This document shows, piece by piece, positions 45,698 through 58,079 of a DNA stretch of 64,000 bases. The translations under genes and the position numbers were made by a program. The DNA lies in NCBI GenBank assembly GCA_022457065.1, contig JAJGBQ010000006.1:1240001-1304000 (forward strand). Direction: 5' to 3'. Positions within the stretch are counted from its first letter, which is position 1, and the number at the start of each line of letters is the position of its first letter. The notes beneath the pieces were generated by a model that did no database searches, was not told the DNA's origin, and saw nothing but the letters and a program-made list of their open reading frames with translations. The DNA is from Curvularia sp. ZM96 (lineage: Eukaryota; Ascomycota; Dothideomycetes; Pleosporales; Pleosporaceae).

Positions 45698-46841
45698 CTA
45701 CCTCTTTCTGGGCAGCACAATGTTGGCTCGTGCCGCAACACCCAGCTTGTGGATAGCGTTGCGCCTGTCCCAGATGCCGCTGGTGCCCTGGACTACCGCA
45801 ATGAGCTCCTGAGCAATGCGCTGGGCAAAGCTGTTCTTTCCACTGCCCATATTCCTCCTCTTTGATGCAGCTGCCATGATCCATTGAATGGCAGCGCGTC
45901 GCCGTTGCCTCTGACCCAGCGGGACGGGAATCTGAAGAGCGACACCTCCTCCGGCTGCGCCTCTTTGGCTTCGGATGCGCATCAGAGGTGCGACAGAATC
46001 AATCGCCAGTGTGAGATAGAGTACAGGGTTGAGAGGGAGGTGTGAAGGCGGGGGCGCGCCGGGAAGCAGCGGCCTAGACGGGTTGATGGTGGGGATGGGC
46101 GACGTGCGAAGGTGTTGCAAGATCAATGCCATGTTCTGTCTTCTGTCAGCTGCATGCACCCTGCATTCATATGGAAAGCTGACCTACCCGCTCCGCAACG
46201 CTCTTCTTGCCGTGTCGCATGAGCAGATTGGTAACCTGATCAACCACAGGATCGTGACGATGCTTGACGTGACCATCCTTTGGCAGTGGGAGAGAAGGCA
46301 TCTCGAACTTCAGGCCGGGTATGGCGGGCGCTTTGGAGGCGTTTTGAGCATTTACTAAACCCATATCCAATCCGTTGCTGCCATTTGTCTGAGTCGTCAT
46401 GGTCGAATATGATCGGGAGCCTTTTGGCACTGCGTTTGGCATTGTCTTGGGCTTCTGGGCGTTGAGCTTGTCTTGCATCACCTTTGGCAAGTTCTCTTGC
46501 GCAGCCTTGTCGCCTCTGACAACCTAGTCTGCTGTCAGCGTGCATGCTTTCATGTGTAGAGCACTGAACCTCACATCTTCGACTGGGGTGCCCTGGCTGA
46601 GATCTGGTCCCTCCTCGCCCCTGGTTTTTGCCATAGCAGCCGCCTCTTCGGATACATGCTCAATGGGCTTTGCGTCTTCTCGCTTCGAGCGGTCGGCGGC
46701 CGGTGGTTTGGTGGAATCGGAGTATAGGCGGCATTGCGAGGGTGCCAATCGAAGTGCTGAGCGGGCAGGCCACTGCACCTGGGGCTTGGGTCTGAAGGCA
46801 ATTGGCCGCGCAAAGGCAGCGATATTTAATCTTGGTGGCAT
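45698..46841 (-). CDS. Mitochondrial small-subunit ribosomal protein uS7m (Rsm7-like)
   Basis: Three exons: 46841-46575, 46523-46188 and 46135-45698, giving 346 aa. The C-terminal ~165 residues are a uS7 domain: DPVVDQVTNLLMRHGKKSVAER, NMALILQHLRTSP, PVLYLTLAIDSVAPLMRIRSQR, then GGVALQIPVPLGQRQRRRAAIQWIM and the SFAQRIAQELIAVVQG helix. uS7 organises the head of the small subunit and binds the 3' major domain of the small rRNA. The N-terminus (MPPRLNIAAFARPIAFRPKPQVQWPARSALRL) is Arg-rich without acids, a good mitochondrial presequence. The middle (about 90-190) is a fungal extension. Confidence 0.9.
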
Positions 46842-48357
46842 GGTGGCGTGCTGTGTGGTGGGCTGGGGGGCGTGGTTGCAAAGTGACGATGCTGAATATT
46901 CCCTACCAATGTCGCGCTATACGGCCCGTGCGCCCTACGTCAAGTTGAAAGTCGCATGCTTCAGCTTCTGCTCCCTTCAAATTCTGCTCTGCAGAGATTC
47001 TGGTGCCGGCATCACTCATTGTCATTGCATTATCATTGCAACATGTATTTTCCTCCAGGCCTCAGCTTGTGCCATTCTATTCTCGCCGTTTGCACCCAAT
47101 TCGCTCCACGATTGCCGTCAATTCAGCAGCACATTCATTCCTCTGGCGCATACACCGAGGCTGGACTTCTCGCAGTCTTTTTTCTTTCAAACTCGACTAT
47201 CTCAAACTTCATCATCTCTTCTCTACCAAGTCAAATCATCTCATAACATTTTCAAATGTCGCTCTCCACGTCCTCCCAGCCACACAGCCATTACTTGCTT
47301 GCTTTTTTTCCTTTTGCCGGATAGCCAGATCTATCGAAGTCGCCATTGGCTCCTGCCACCGATGAAAGCGTTGGAGTTTTCCTCACCCCAAAGCCGGTTT
47401 TTCAAGTTAGTCTTTCTTTCTCGCATGCCCTCGAGCGACGCGCTATGTTTAGGTGCACATCGATCGGTATGCGGACTGTGGCCGGGCTGTTTCTTTTGCG
47501 TGGACGATGTCGACGACGCTAGCATTGCCTATTGCACGCCACGGTAGGTTTCTGCCCACACTGGAGCCAGCAGTGCTGTTTTGTTCTTGTTTCTTTTTGT
47601 TTCGCGCGTCCTGAGCAGCCTGTAGACGTACACGCGGTCTGGACTGCAGGACGAACATGTCTCTGCATATGGCCGTCGGATGAAACCGGTCATGTGGTCG
47701 TCGTCGTGGGCGTGACGCCTGGGCGCTGCAGCCAATCAGCGGGCCGCCCGCCCGCACGGCACGGCGAGATACGATGACTGCAGAGCGCAAGGCGAAGGAG
47801 GTTTTTAAACTCACGTCAAGGCCGCTGCATGTACGGGAGTATGTAGGGGGGGGGGGGGTGCCAGATGGGAGCGGCAGCCTGTGTGTAGCCGTCAGCCTTC
47901 CCCGCACTAGAGCGGAGGGCAGAGGGCCAACCATGTGACCGGCTTGACGCCAGCCACTCTGTTTCACCCCACTGGAGCCCTGGAGGGCGGGCAATCGCAG
48001 GCGCGCTGGCCGTTGATCTCCCAGTCCCGGGCTAGCTTATCGCATAGCACAGTCGAGAGGGCGGTGACAAGTCCCGCCTCTACGAGCGCATTCCCCTTCA
48101 CTCTCCCACTTCCCCCGCCCGACACGCCTTCACTTGCCCCGAGCGCTAGGCACCCACGACGTCTGTTGCAACGTGCTGCCCGACCTGGACTCTCACGTCA
48201 CAAGGGTACTTTGCTCCCCCATGTGCCTGCAGACCCTCGACCTAAGCAATAGTGGAACCACCGTAGTCCCGATCGCGAATCAGCCTCTCCCCTCCATACA
48301 CTCGCCTACCCACCACCCAGCCTCAACACCCGCGCTGCCCACAACGGCGCACCCACC
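46842..48357. promoter_or_regulatory. Divergent upstream region, uS7m / coiled-coil membrane protein
   Basis: About 1.5 kb between divergent starts. It has a C/T-rich stretch at ~47080-47320 and a run of ten or more G at ~47847. A long plus-strand frame at 46540-47547 overlaps the uS7m exon antisense and is rejected. No other gene seen. Confidence 0.4.
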
Positions 48358-50183
48358 ATGATTGACACAATGGATCGCGGGAGTCTGTACGAACACGACA
48401 TTCCCTCGCTTAGCGCCTCGCTCGAGGCTTTTGACCCCGAGCGCAGCATGCACTCCGCCTACAGCAGCCGCTCCAACTTGCACTCGTCGCGATGGAGCGT
48501 ACCCCAGGACGACGCAGACTCCGAGACCGAGTCGGACGGCCCCTGGGCCCCTCCTGCCTGGCAAAAGTCGCAGTCCAGCAACACTTGGTACCGCAAGTCG
48601 CTGCTGGGCGAGAGCGCCATGCGCAACAGCCCCTCCAGGTCGCCATTCGAGTACCGCACTGATCGCGAAATCACGCCTTCGCGCATACCCTTGCCGGAGT
48701 CGCCCTACAAGATGACGCCGCGCACAAGTCCAGAGCCCATACCAGAAGAAGAACAGAGGTTCCTGTCGAGCAACATCGCGTCGCGCCTCCAGAGTCCCGT
48801 CGACGAGCCCCACCCCACCGTCTGCGCACTGCCAGAGAAGGAGCTAGAGTTGTCGCATCACGACCAGTATGGTCCCGCAGAGGGTTGTAAGTCATTCCGA
48901 TCCATGCGCGCTGTATTTACTGACAGCCCTAGTCATGCGCTTTGCTTACAGAGGAGAAGCCAAGTTTCGCACCGCGCCCATTGAAGGCGCCATTTCCACC
49001 TTTGCCAGTAGTCTTCACATGTTCACTAGGTCAAGGGCCAACGTCATTCTAAGCATTGCGACCATCTTGCTGTCATGGATCCTGTTGCAGCCCTGGACGG
49101 CCAGTCTGATTCCGGACGTCGCAAACGTCGCAAACATGGCTAAGCAGTTCGAGCCGCTTCTGTACGCGTCAGAGAACGTGATACCGCGCTCGCGCGAGCT
49201 CGCAGAGGCTAGCATTGCCGTCCAAGATCTAGGTGAGAGCGTGCGAGCGACAAACATGTCCGCGTCCTCGGTCATCATCGACCAGCTTGACGACTTGGGC
49301 GATAGCCTCAAGATCTTGTCCGAGAAGATTACGAGCTTTTTCACAAACGTAGACGGTGACATGGACTCGTAGGTATATACCGCTCGGGTCTCATACAACC
49401 ACTAATGATTGTAGTATCCTCATCACCATGGAGTGGGCGAAGCGCGAGCTGCAAAGCATTCAAGGCCCCAAGATTGGTGTGATCGATACAGTCATAGGAA
49501 ACGTGCATGGCGGTCTTAGCAAGATCGGTGTGCTCGAGCGCAACGGGTCGCCTACTGCCATTGGGCGCGTTGTCAATGACGTCCTTGGCCACACTACCCA
49601 ACAGCGCTCCAAAGCCACCCTGCAGCGCACATTTGATTATCTCCTCTCTACCCTCGAAGAGAACATTGCAAACGAGCTCGCACGCGCAGATGTTCTGTTC
49701 CAGCTCTTCGAGAGCGTAGATCGCCAATTCCACAACCTCCATCGCTCTGTCGCGAAAGAGGAGGATTCGCTTGCAAATAGGAAAGACGAATTCCTCGCGT
49801 CCATGTGGCGCATGACCATCAACAACAAAATGAAGATTAAGAAGTATGAAAGGAACCTGAAGCTGCTCAAAGAAGTCCGAGCATCTACTTTGATCAACAA
49901 AGCTGAACTCAAGGGCCACATCCAAATCATCCACTCGGTCAAGGACCAACTGGACAAAGCACGCAAGAATCTCATCAGCCCTCTCATACGCCGTGCGCAG
50001 AGCAACAGCTTCGGCTTGGAGCAACAACTCAACGACTTGACCGGAACCTATGGGTTTCTCAAAGACCTCCGAGACGGCCAGAAGAAGAAAGTCCTCCAAC
50101 AGCTGTGGGGCGGCGATTCCAAAAAACGCATCGCCATCACGGCTGGCGGCAAAGAGGAGGAGATTGACGAAGACGAGCGCTAA
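48358..50183 (+). CDS. Conserved-looking fungal protein, one membrane segment and coiled coils
   Basis: Three exons: 48358-48886, 48933-49368 and 49415-50183, giving 577 aa. Residues 1-175 are polar and Ser/Pro-rich. One hydrophobic helix (ANVILSIATILLSWILLQPW) follows at ~205-225. The rest is mostly helical with coiled-coil character (ESVRATNMSASSVIIDQLDDLG; ERNLKLLKEVRASTLINKAELKG) and an acidic end (EEEIDEDER). There is no signal peptide at the N-terminus, so it may be a single-pass membrane protein with a cytosolic N-terminal tail. The family was not recognised. Second-exon start (FMRFAYRGEAKFRTAP) and third-exon junction (DMDS-ILITMEWAKREL) read smoothly. Confidence 0.72.
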
Positions 50184-50715
50184 CCACACACTCAGCTCTT
50201 CTTGCCTCATCTTTTATATCTCCACTTTCTCTTTGCTACTTTAGACTCATTTTCTGGCGCATTGAGGTGCAAACCCTGGTCTAGGTCTCCTACTTATCTA
50301 GCATTGCAAGCGACTGGCATAGACAAACGAGAGCGTGGGTTCTTCTTGCTTGCTTCTATCCATTGACGGAGTTGCTGGCGTCAAAACAAACACACATTAC
50401 CGGCTATGTTGCCTCACTCTCTGCTTACTACAACAAGATGTTTGCCCTTGTTGTTGCCCATTTGGCAGGCAGGCGCAAGGAGTGGAGGCGTATATGGCAT
50501 CGACTGGACTGGACCGAACTGGACTGGGTTGGGCTGGGTTGACTGATTTGACTGATTTGACTGATTTGACTGATTTTGGGAAAGGATCAAGCGTTTCCTT
50601 TGACATGTAATGTACATTGCAGCAGCAGCGTCTTGTACAAGAACTAAATGTAACCTCTGTTCTAATGACTGTTCTTGTGTGCATTTGTCTTGGTGTATCA
50701 AGTGTTGAAGGACTA
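50184..50715. other. Convergent 3' interval
   Basis: This 532-bp gap lies between the stops of the coiled-coil gene (+) and the GH88 gene (-). It contains the 9-mer tandem repeat listed separately and otherwise only 3' flanking sequence. Confidence 0.45.
50541..50576 (+). repeat. Four tandem copies of GACTGATTT
   Basis: Four perfect head-to-tail copies of a 9-base unit run from 50541 to 50576. They are preceded by a degenerate GACTGG/GGGTTG tract from about 50505. It is a minisatellite in the shared 3' flank of two convergent genes. Confidence 0.9.
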
Positions 50716-52269
50716 CTAAACCAGCCCAGCCCGCAGCAACTTATTCCCAAACTCCAGCAAGTAGTAATCCGCATACACCAGCCCATGGTCCTTGTACTTT
50801 TTATGCGCGTGCTCATTCCAATTCGTCGTGCTATGCCTGAGTATGCACTCAAACAGCGACTCCTTGACCACCACCCCCTCGCCATCTCCCTCCCGCACGG
50901 CAAAAGATGCCAAATCGCCATCATACGCCATTTCAATCGTCTGCTCCACAATCCTCAGCGCCACATCCAGAAAATCCACTCCACCCGCTCTCCTTTCCGC
51001 CTCCCCCGGCTCCAGCCCCTGCAACGCCTGATGCACAATCAGCATGCCATTTGCAGCAATGACGCCCGCAGAGACATCGCGCAGCGGGTTCTTTTCATCG
51101 TAACCCTCCTCCCCATCCCTCGCAATCGGGGCGTCGAAATCCCACCTTGGGACAAGATGCGCCCGCCATTTCCCGCTGCCTTCTTCACACCGACGTAAAA
51201 AGTACTTTGCACATCCGATCGCTGTGTCGAGATATTTGGCGTCTTTCGTCCAGTAATACGTCTGCGCAAAACCCATGATAGCCCAGGCCTGGCCGCGCGA
51301 CCATGTCGAGGAATCGGCGTGCCCTTGATTCGTCATTTTGGACTGGACAAGGCCGGTCTGGGGTGAGAAGTTGACGAGGTGGTAGGAGGAGTAGTCTTCA
51401 CGTAGGATCTGGCTGATGATTGTTGTGGCGTGCGTGGTGGCAATTTGCGAGAGGCGAGGGGAGGAGGTGTGGTGCGCGGCGAAGTAGAGGAGGTCGAGGT
51501 CTGTTGGGTTAGAAAGAGGGGGAATGGGGAGAGAAGGGGGGTTGTGGAGGACGTACTACACATGCTATCGATGATGACGAGAAAGTTTTCCTGCATGTCT
51601 GTGATTGAATACCGGTCGTTTATCGCGACGTCCCAGCTCCGAATCGCCTTGACACGGGGATCATACCGCGACGCGAGAGCCTCAGCGGCGTTGATAACAG
51701 CGGCTAGACTCTCTTTGTTGCCGGTTAACTCCCAGTCTCGCTGGAGGGCGGGTTGCACGATGAAGCCCATGTCGTGCGTGTCTGTTCGACGGGACATTTG
51801 GCTGATGGCGACGCTGTAGTGCCGACCTAGTCTAAGCAAGTGGTCTTGCATGTGAGGGCGTAAAGGAGGTGGGACGGAAAGGGCCTGGGGATATCTCATG
51901 CAGCGCTCGAGTAGTGTGTAGATGCTGCCAGGGAAGAAACCGCACGTCCAGAAGGAGGCTTCGCGTTCTTCGTAGCGTCCTGCATCGGGCCCTGTTTGGG
52001 GGACGGTGTGTGGGTAGGACAGTAGGGGTGCCTGGGACGGGATGTTAGATATTGGGTTTGTTACGTTGTTTGGCTAAGGTTGAAGGAGGTTACGAACTTT
52101 TTGCTTCAGACCGCGTTGGGCTACTTGAATGATCTTGGCGAGGACGTTTTCAGAGTATATGGCACTAAGATCTATGTTTCTGACACTGGGCGGTAGAGGT
52201 GAGATAAAGGTGACATTGGTGCAGAAGAGCGGTGTTCTTACACCGCAGCTTTGGCCCCGCTGTTGACAT
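50716..52269 (-). CDS. Glycoside hydrolase family 88, unsaturated glucuronyl hydrolase-like
   Basis: Four exons: 52269-52244 (26 nt), 52185-52098, 52031-51557 and 51500-50716, giving 457 aa. GH88 enzymes hydrate the double bond of 4,5-unsaturated uronic acids released by polysaccharide lyases (pectin-, rhamnogalacturonan- or GAG-type), freeing the sugar. Diagnostic segments are FWTCGFFPGSIYTLLER, RRTDTHDMGFIVQPALQRDWEL with likely catalytic Asp125, NLDLLYFAAHH with likely second Asp199, GHADSSTWSRGQAWAIMGFAQTYYWT, and DVSAGVIAANGML. No signal peptide is seen, so it probably acts in the cytosol on imported unsaturated oligosaccharides. The first two donors (GTGTAA and GTTCGT) are weak; the 5' model is therefore less sure than the core. 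The next gene rightward is an MFS transporter, but about 2 kb of poor sequence separates them. Confidence 0.8.
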
Positions 52270-54294
52270 CTTGTACCGTATCTCCCATCTTGAGTTTGTA
52301 ATGACTACGCGTCAGCTGTCTGTTCCAGTGATATGCGAGGTAATAAGTCTGTAGCTGGTTTAGACGTCTTTTCCATGCAGTAGTCTTGAAATGTTTTCTA
52401 ACAGGTGGCTTGAGTCGCGAAAATGGTACTAAAGATGTCTAAAAGAACGACTACTAACTCAACAAAACTTACATTCAACAAGATGCACAAATTTTAGTGG
52501 TGCTTTTATTGACGTCGGGTTATCTTTAGAATAACGTTGGGCTGAAAGCTAATCGTGGGATCTACATTGTACCGATGCCCGCATCCCGCTCGTCACAACT
52601 AGGGTAATGCATCCGCGATGGTAACGTCACCACAGTCTAGATCACGTCCTCTGCTTATCCTCGCTCACTGTGCATGTTGAAACCGTGTTAATGTGAAGCA
52701 TGCTGACGATCGCTTTTTGCTTTTAGTTCGTATGATGTTATGAAAAGGTATGGGGATGGCAAGTGGAGTTATTTCGACTAACACTACGATGCGCATAGAA
52801 GAAAATAAAATCTTTAGATATGGATAGTATGTAGTAGAAAAGACGAGCTGTCAATAGAGCTGTAAGACTTTTTGGCTTATCTGTGCCTTAGCGTTAAAAA
52901 CGTTAACCTACGCTATCTCCAAAATTCCATTGATGTCCTTAGCAGTTAGCGCTTGATTGAAAAGGAAATGGACAAGTAGGATCCTCTACACCACCTCTGT
53001 TTACTAGATGCTGAGCAGTTATTAATTCCAATGACACTAACTACAAACAAGTAATGTCGAGGTACTAGCTAGCGAAGAATTCCATGTCGAATATAACTGT
53101 GAGGGTAGGATACCCTCCTTTCACCAATTCATCAAATTTTAGTGCATACATTGATAATCTCCACTTCTGTAGCCTCACCTCAGCTATTTGGAAGCACAAA
53201 TAGTTTACATCCCAACTCATTCGGTTGCTTCCATGCTCTTTGCCAGCACTCAGGCACTGTACTTAAGACAAAACTAAAAAGAGAATCTCTATACGTGCTA
53301 GTCAGTAGGTTCAAGTTAGGAACTCAATAGTATCGAGAGCTTTGCGGTAATTTTCCGACCCGAACTCAGTCAAATTTGCAGCCTACTACGGTCACCTGGT
53401 TGATCGGCTGATCATTGAATCACTTCACTATAGAAACAGTCTCCATAAAACCGTAGAGGCGTGAACAAATGGAATGCGCTGACCTAAACCAACAAGCCGG
53501 TGAAGTGGCTGCTGTTTTTCGACCTTTCTTCGACCAACCTCCAAGTAACACAAAAACAATCAATTGCGATTTACCGATGGCGTTTTTGGTCATTTCGATG
53601 TCTCTATTTGGCAGTCAAGGCCAATTAGGGTGAGAAGAGATTTTAAGATGAATTTCCCTCACGTCCCTCATTTCGCTGCATTGACCAACGTCTCCGCCAA
53701 ACCTGCAGCGGACAAACGATGCAACGTGTGACAAGTATCATTCCCAGCTTCTTCTTACTCAAGTTCGGATTGGAATTCCTCCGATGAACTTTCGGTGCAC
53801 GATAGGCCGACTCACGAGCGTGACGTCTGCCGGGCGGGTTTCGGTCGCTTGCCCGTTGCTCAGTAATGGATCTCTCCTCAATGCCGTGTCTCGCCAAGCT
53901 ACCTTCTGACATCAAGACAGAAGCTTCAATTCGTCAGTCCGGACTTTCTCCCCGCAATCTTGCCCTGCTTTCTTCGTCTGGTGGTCGCCTAACACAAGGG
54001 TGTTCGTGTATTAGCCGGTATCGTGGGATTTCGCGCACCCAGGCCCCGATCCCCGCGCTGAGCCATCCCGAACCAGGAAAACCCCGATGCCCGCCAGATT
54101 CCCCCACAAACTTACCAACCTTTGGGTTCACTGCTGCGGGAACTATTTATTAGACGAGCATCTTTTTTGGGGCTACCCACCAATGCCTACATCTCAACCT
54201 TGCGCATGGTCCCCATCTTTCTGCACCTATCTTCCCGAGGTCACGCCGAGGCACGCTCAACAGGAACAATAACATTGGGGAGACGGCCAGCGCA
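52270..54294. other. Gene-poor interval with AT-rich, stop-rich part
   Basis: About 2 kb upstream of both GH88 (-) and the second MFS gene (+). From roughly 52380 to 53400 the sequence is visibly AT-rich and stop-dense, with TTAACG/CGTTAA and TTAGCG words of a kind that repeat-induced point mutation leaves in old repeats. I found no terminal repeats or transposase pattern, so the origin is open. The right part (53600-54290) should hold the MFS promoter. Confidence 0.4.
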
Positions 54295-56015
54295 ATGGCG
54301 ACCACGCAGCCCAATGCCGAGGCAAACGATGTTGCGAACAGGACAGGAGAGTTTGATACTAGTCTTATAGCGCCTGCTGAGGCGCCTAAGCGATCTCCAT
54401 GGAAGGCATGGATGTACCTTTGGGAATGGTACCCTAAACACTACCCTCCGGAAGAACGAAAGCTTCTGAGGAAGATGGATGCCTGTCTTCTGACATTTTG
54501 CTCCTTCATGTGTAGGTAGTCTCGTGAGAAATTGGGCAAACACACACTAAGACTAATAACCGCAGTCTTTCTAAAATGGCTCGACTCATCAAATATCAAA
54601 AACGCGTATGTGTCCGGCATGAAAGAGGAACTTGAGCTGTATGGAAACGAGTACTCGCTTTTCGACACTTTTTACAATGTGGGATATCTCGTCTTTCAGG
54701 TTCCCTCCTTGTTGCTTCTCTCCCGGCCAAAAGTCGCAAAGTACTATCTGCCCACAATGGAAGTGCTCTGGTCCATTGTGACTTTCTGCCAGAGCCAAAT
54801 GCGAAGTAGAAACGATATATATGGTACCCGCTTCTTGCTTGGTCTATTGGAGACACCTGTAGCATCTGGTACGACTTACGTTCTGGGCTCTTGGTACAGG
54901 CCGGAAGAGGTGTTCAAGCGCACTGGTGTTTGGTTCGTCTCGAACAACATTGCTGTCATGTTTGGTGGTTACCTCCAAGCTGCAGCCTACAAGAATCTGA
55001 ACGGGTGCGTTCTTAGGCTCCTGCCCTTTGACAATCACAAGCTAATCTGCCACAGTGTCCACGGAATGTCTGGCTGGCGTTGGCTGTTCATTATTGATGG
55101 TGTAATCTCCCTACCTATTGCTTTGGCAGGCTACCTAATCTTCCCCGGCCTCCCAAGTAGCAAGAAGCCGTGGTGGCTCACGACCAAAGAACATGAATTG
55201 GCCCGGTCACGCATGATCAGTGCCGGAGTCCAGCCCAGTAAGGAGCTCAGCTGGACCGTAGCCAAGCGCACATTTATGCGCTGGGAATTCTACATGGGCG
55301 TTCTCTGCTACACCTTGTATGTCACACCCCCTTTTGTAGATGGAATATCCAAACCTAACACGCAACCAGCTTCCTATCCTCCTCCTACCCTCATGGTCAA
55401 ATGGCCATTTGGCTCAAGGACCTCGCGGCAAAGCATCCGGGCGCATACACTGTACCACAGATCAACACTATCCCCACCGGTGCCCAAGGTGTATCTGTAT
55501 TCGCTGCTCTGCTGGCAACCTCGCTCTGCATGGTGTACCCGCTTTGGTCCATATTCTCCATCGTTCAGACCATTTACATTATCGCCAACATCTCCCTTTT
55601 GATCTGGAATATACCCAAAGGCTACCATTTTGCATGCTACTACCTCCTCGGCGTATCCGCAGCAGTAACACCTATACTCATGCCTTTCATCAACATGGCG
55701 CTACGAGATGATGCCGAGGCGCGTGCGGTAACAGTTGGAGCTATGCTAACGGCGGGCTGGGCCGTATTCTCATTCTATCCCATTACCGTGTTTCCTATTG
55801 TTGAGGGCCCCAGATGGACAAAGGGGTATTCGGTGAATATTTGCTTCATCGTTGGATGCTGGACTACGTTTCTTGTCATGCAGTATTTGTACCGGAAGAG
55901 TGAGAGTAGGAAACAGGCGCTTATGTGTAGAGAGGTTGCAAAGGACCAGGAGGATATGGCAGGTGTGGATATCAAGGATGGGGCAGAGGTGGAACATGCG
56001 GAGGTGAGCAAGTGA
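54295..56015 (+). CDS. MFS transporter, pantothenate (Liz1/Fen2)-like ACS family
   Basis: Four exons: 54295-54511, 54566-55004, 55056-55316 and 55370-56015, giving 520 aa with about 12 membrane helices. The stretch [20 protein letters not shown] before helix 1, [23 protein letters not shown] in helix 1-2, [19 protein letters not shown], and [12 protein letters not shown] are typical of the fungal allantoate/pantothenate permease branch (Liz1, Fen2, Seo1 relatives). It differs clearly in sequence from the MFS at 11.9-13.5 kb although both belong to the same superfamily branch. The substrate is likely a vitamin-type or other organic anion; the sequence does not decide. The second intron's GTGCGT donor and third intron's GTATGT donor both keep frame. 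Confidence 0.82.
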
Positions 56016-56982
56016 GGATGAAGTAAGTCATGAGATTGAATGATCTTGACGATTTGTGCGTCAGCTATGAATTGAGGTGATGAGTTCCAATGGCGAGAGA
56101 TCATGATGCGCTACCAATAGCCATCACGTGAGACGCCTGTCGTGTTGCAAATATTTGTCGCTTTAACATACGTCAGGCTAAGATCCGTTCCTCATCCCGC
56201 TTATCGATAATGAAACGTCCCCGGCGTCGTACCAGAAGACTTCCTCTTACTTTCTCGCCCTCAACTCTGGAATATCGTCAACATAACGCACTTACGACGT
56301 GGGAAGCCGCGGAAGCTTGAATCGTATTTCATGGCACGATGGATACCCAAGCTCCACATACACGCACACCCAAGTACTCCGTGCCAGTTCAATCATGGGA
56401 AAATTCCAACTTTTGCATCTGTTTCAGCCGCAAAATCCGGTGTTGAGTCAGTATGATGTAGTCTTTTCGTAGTATGATCGTCCAATCAGGCGCTCCACGG
56501 CTAGCGTCCCTGTGGCTGCGCTGCCCCGCATATCTCGGATGCTGGCGCTCGCTACTGTGATCTACCACTTGTTACTCGCTACTACGCCGCTCTGCTGCGT
56601 GCCTGCAGCTACCAAACAAGAATGTGGTCAATTTAGGCCGAGCCGCACAGGGTTACATTGACCACGTTCTTGTCTTGGATGTGCCGATGAGCCTTGGCTA
56701 GCAAGGATTGGGCCCTGATCACCTGCGTTAGGCCCGGGATGGTATTGGAAATGATACTCTGAGATCGCCGCGCAAGCCACGATATTTCTCTTTGCAAGCT
56801 AAGACGTGAAAAGGACGTGATACGGGGTATGAGGTGCAATTACATCATGCTGTACTTGCGTAACATGTACGGGTATATGTCAGACTACTCAATCTGCTGT
56901 TCAACATCGTGGCTTTTTCTCTTTCCTCAATACTTCTTCGTTGCTGTCTTCTCATTAGTATTCAAACAAAAGACTACTAAGA
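56016..56982. promoter_or_regulatory. Intergenic region upstream of the SDR gene
   Basis: About 970 bp in tandem orientation, holding the MFS 3' region and the SDR promoter. No gene or repeat recognised. Confidence 0.4.
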
Positions 56983-58079
56983 ATGACTGCTATTCGCTGC
57001 TCAAGCACGTTGACGCGCCGGTTTGCGCGTCCAAATCCGCCGGCATTTCGCTTACGGCCATTCACAGCGCCTGCTCAGCGCCGGTGCTTTGCGTCGACCT
57101 TACCTCAGTTTCAGCAAAAGAGGACTGAGGGTACTGAAGCAAAGAGTTCAAGCCCATTTGACCTTGCGGGCAAGGTCTTCGTTGTTACAGGTACGTTGTT
57201 CCATTTCTTCAATTTCTATAGCATCAGTCTTCCTTTCCTCGGTCTTTCGTAGTTGATGCTAATATTTCGATAGGCGGAGGTCATGGTCTGGCACTGTGTA
57301 TGGCAGAAGGCCTTGCAGAAGCCGGTGGTAAAGTCCACTGTCTTGATCGGATACAAGATGCTCCCAAAGCATTTCAAGAGGCGCAGGCACGGGTGAGCAA
57401 CCTCGATGGTGCAGGTCTAGAGTACCACTCCGTCGATGTCACACATGACGAGGCGATGCGAAAGTGTATAGGGGATATTGCCGCGCAAAAGCAAAGAATC
57501 GACGGCCTCATTGCAGGTAGGATAATACCTATGTTACGCGGAGACCTCAGCTGACACTATACAGCCGCCGCAATCCAGCAAGTCACGCCAGCACTGGATT
57601 TCCAAAAAGAGGACATTTCAAAGATGCTGGATGTCAATTTCACCGGTGTCTTCCTCACAGCACGTGAATGTGCCCGTCAAATGATGAACTACAAAATTCA
57701 GGGTTCAATCTGCCTCGTCGCATCCATGAGCGGGACCATTGCTAACCGAGGTTTCCTGGCGCCCGTCTACAATTCTTCCAAGGCCGCAGTCGTCCAGCTA
57801 GCGCGTAACCTGGCCATGGAGTGGGGGAGGAAGAATCCAGACGGGTCCGGTGGCATCCGAGTTAACTCACTCAGTCCAGGCCACATTGTCACTCCAATGG
57901 TGCAGGCCAACTTCGATGCGGGCGAGGCAAACCGCGAGGAGTGGGAGAATAACAGTATGCTTGGCAGGCTGAGCACACCGGACGAGTACAAGGCAGTAGG
58001 ATTGTTCATGCTCAGCAATGCGAGTAGTTACATGACGGGACACGACCTGAAGATAGATGGTGGTACCACTGCTTGGTGA
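56983..58079 (+). CDS. Classical short-chain dehydrogenase/reductase, possibly mitochondrial
   Basis: Three exons: 56983-57190, 57274-57516 and 57565-58079, giving 321 aa. The cofactor loop TGGGHGLA begins at Thr69. LIAAAA is followed by VNFTGVFLTAREC. Ser is in SMSGTIA, and the catalytic Tyr219-x3-Lys223 is YNSSK. The C-terminus DLKIDGGTTAW is typical of classical SDRs. The overall pattern resembles D-arabinitol or mannitol dehydrogenase-type polyol SDRs, but substrate cannot be fixed. Residues 1-~45 (MTAIRCSSTLTRRFARPNPP then RLRPFTAPAQRRCFAS) are Arg/Ser-rich without acids, a convincing mitochondrial presequence and unusual for polyol SDRs. The start is the first ATG of that presequence. 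Confidence 0.82.

Noticed and set aside
46540..47547. 335-codon plus-strand frame
   Set aside because: Its 5' third is antisense to the uS7m first exon, and the rest is pyrimidine-rich leader sequence without protein pattern.
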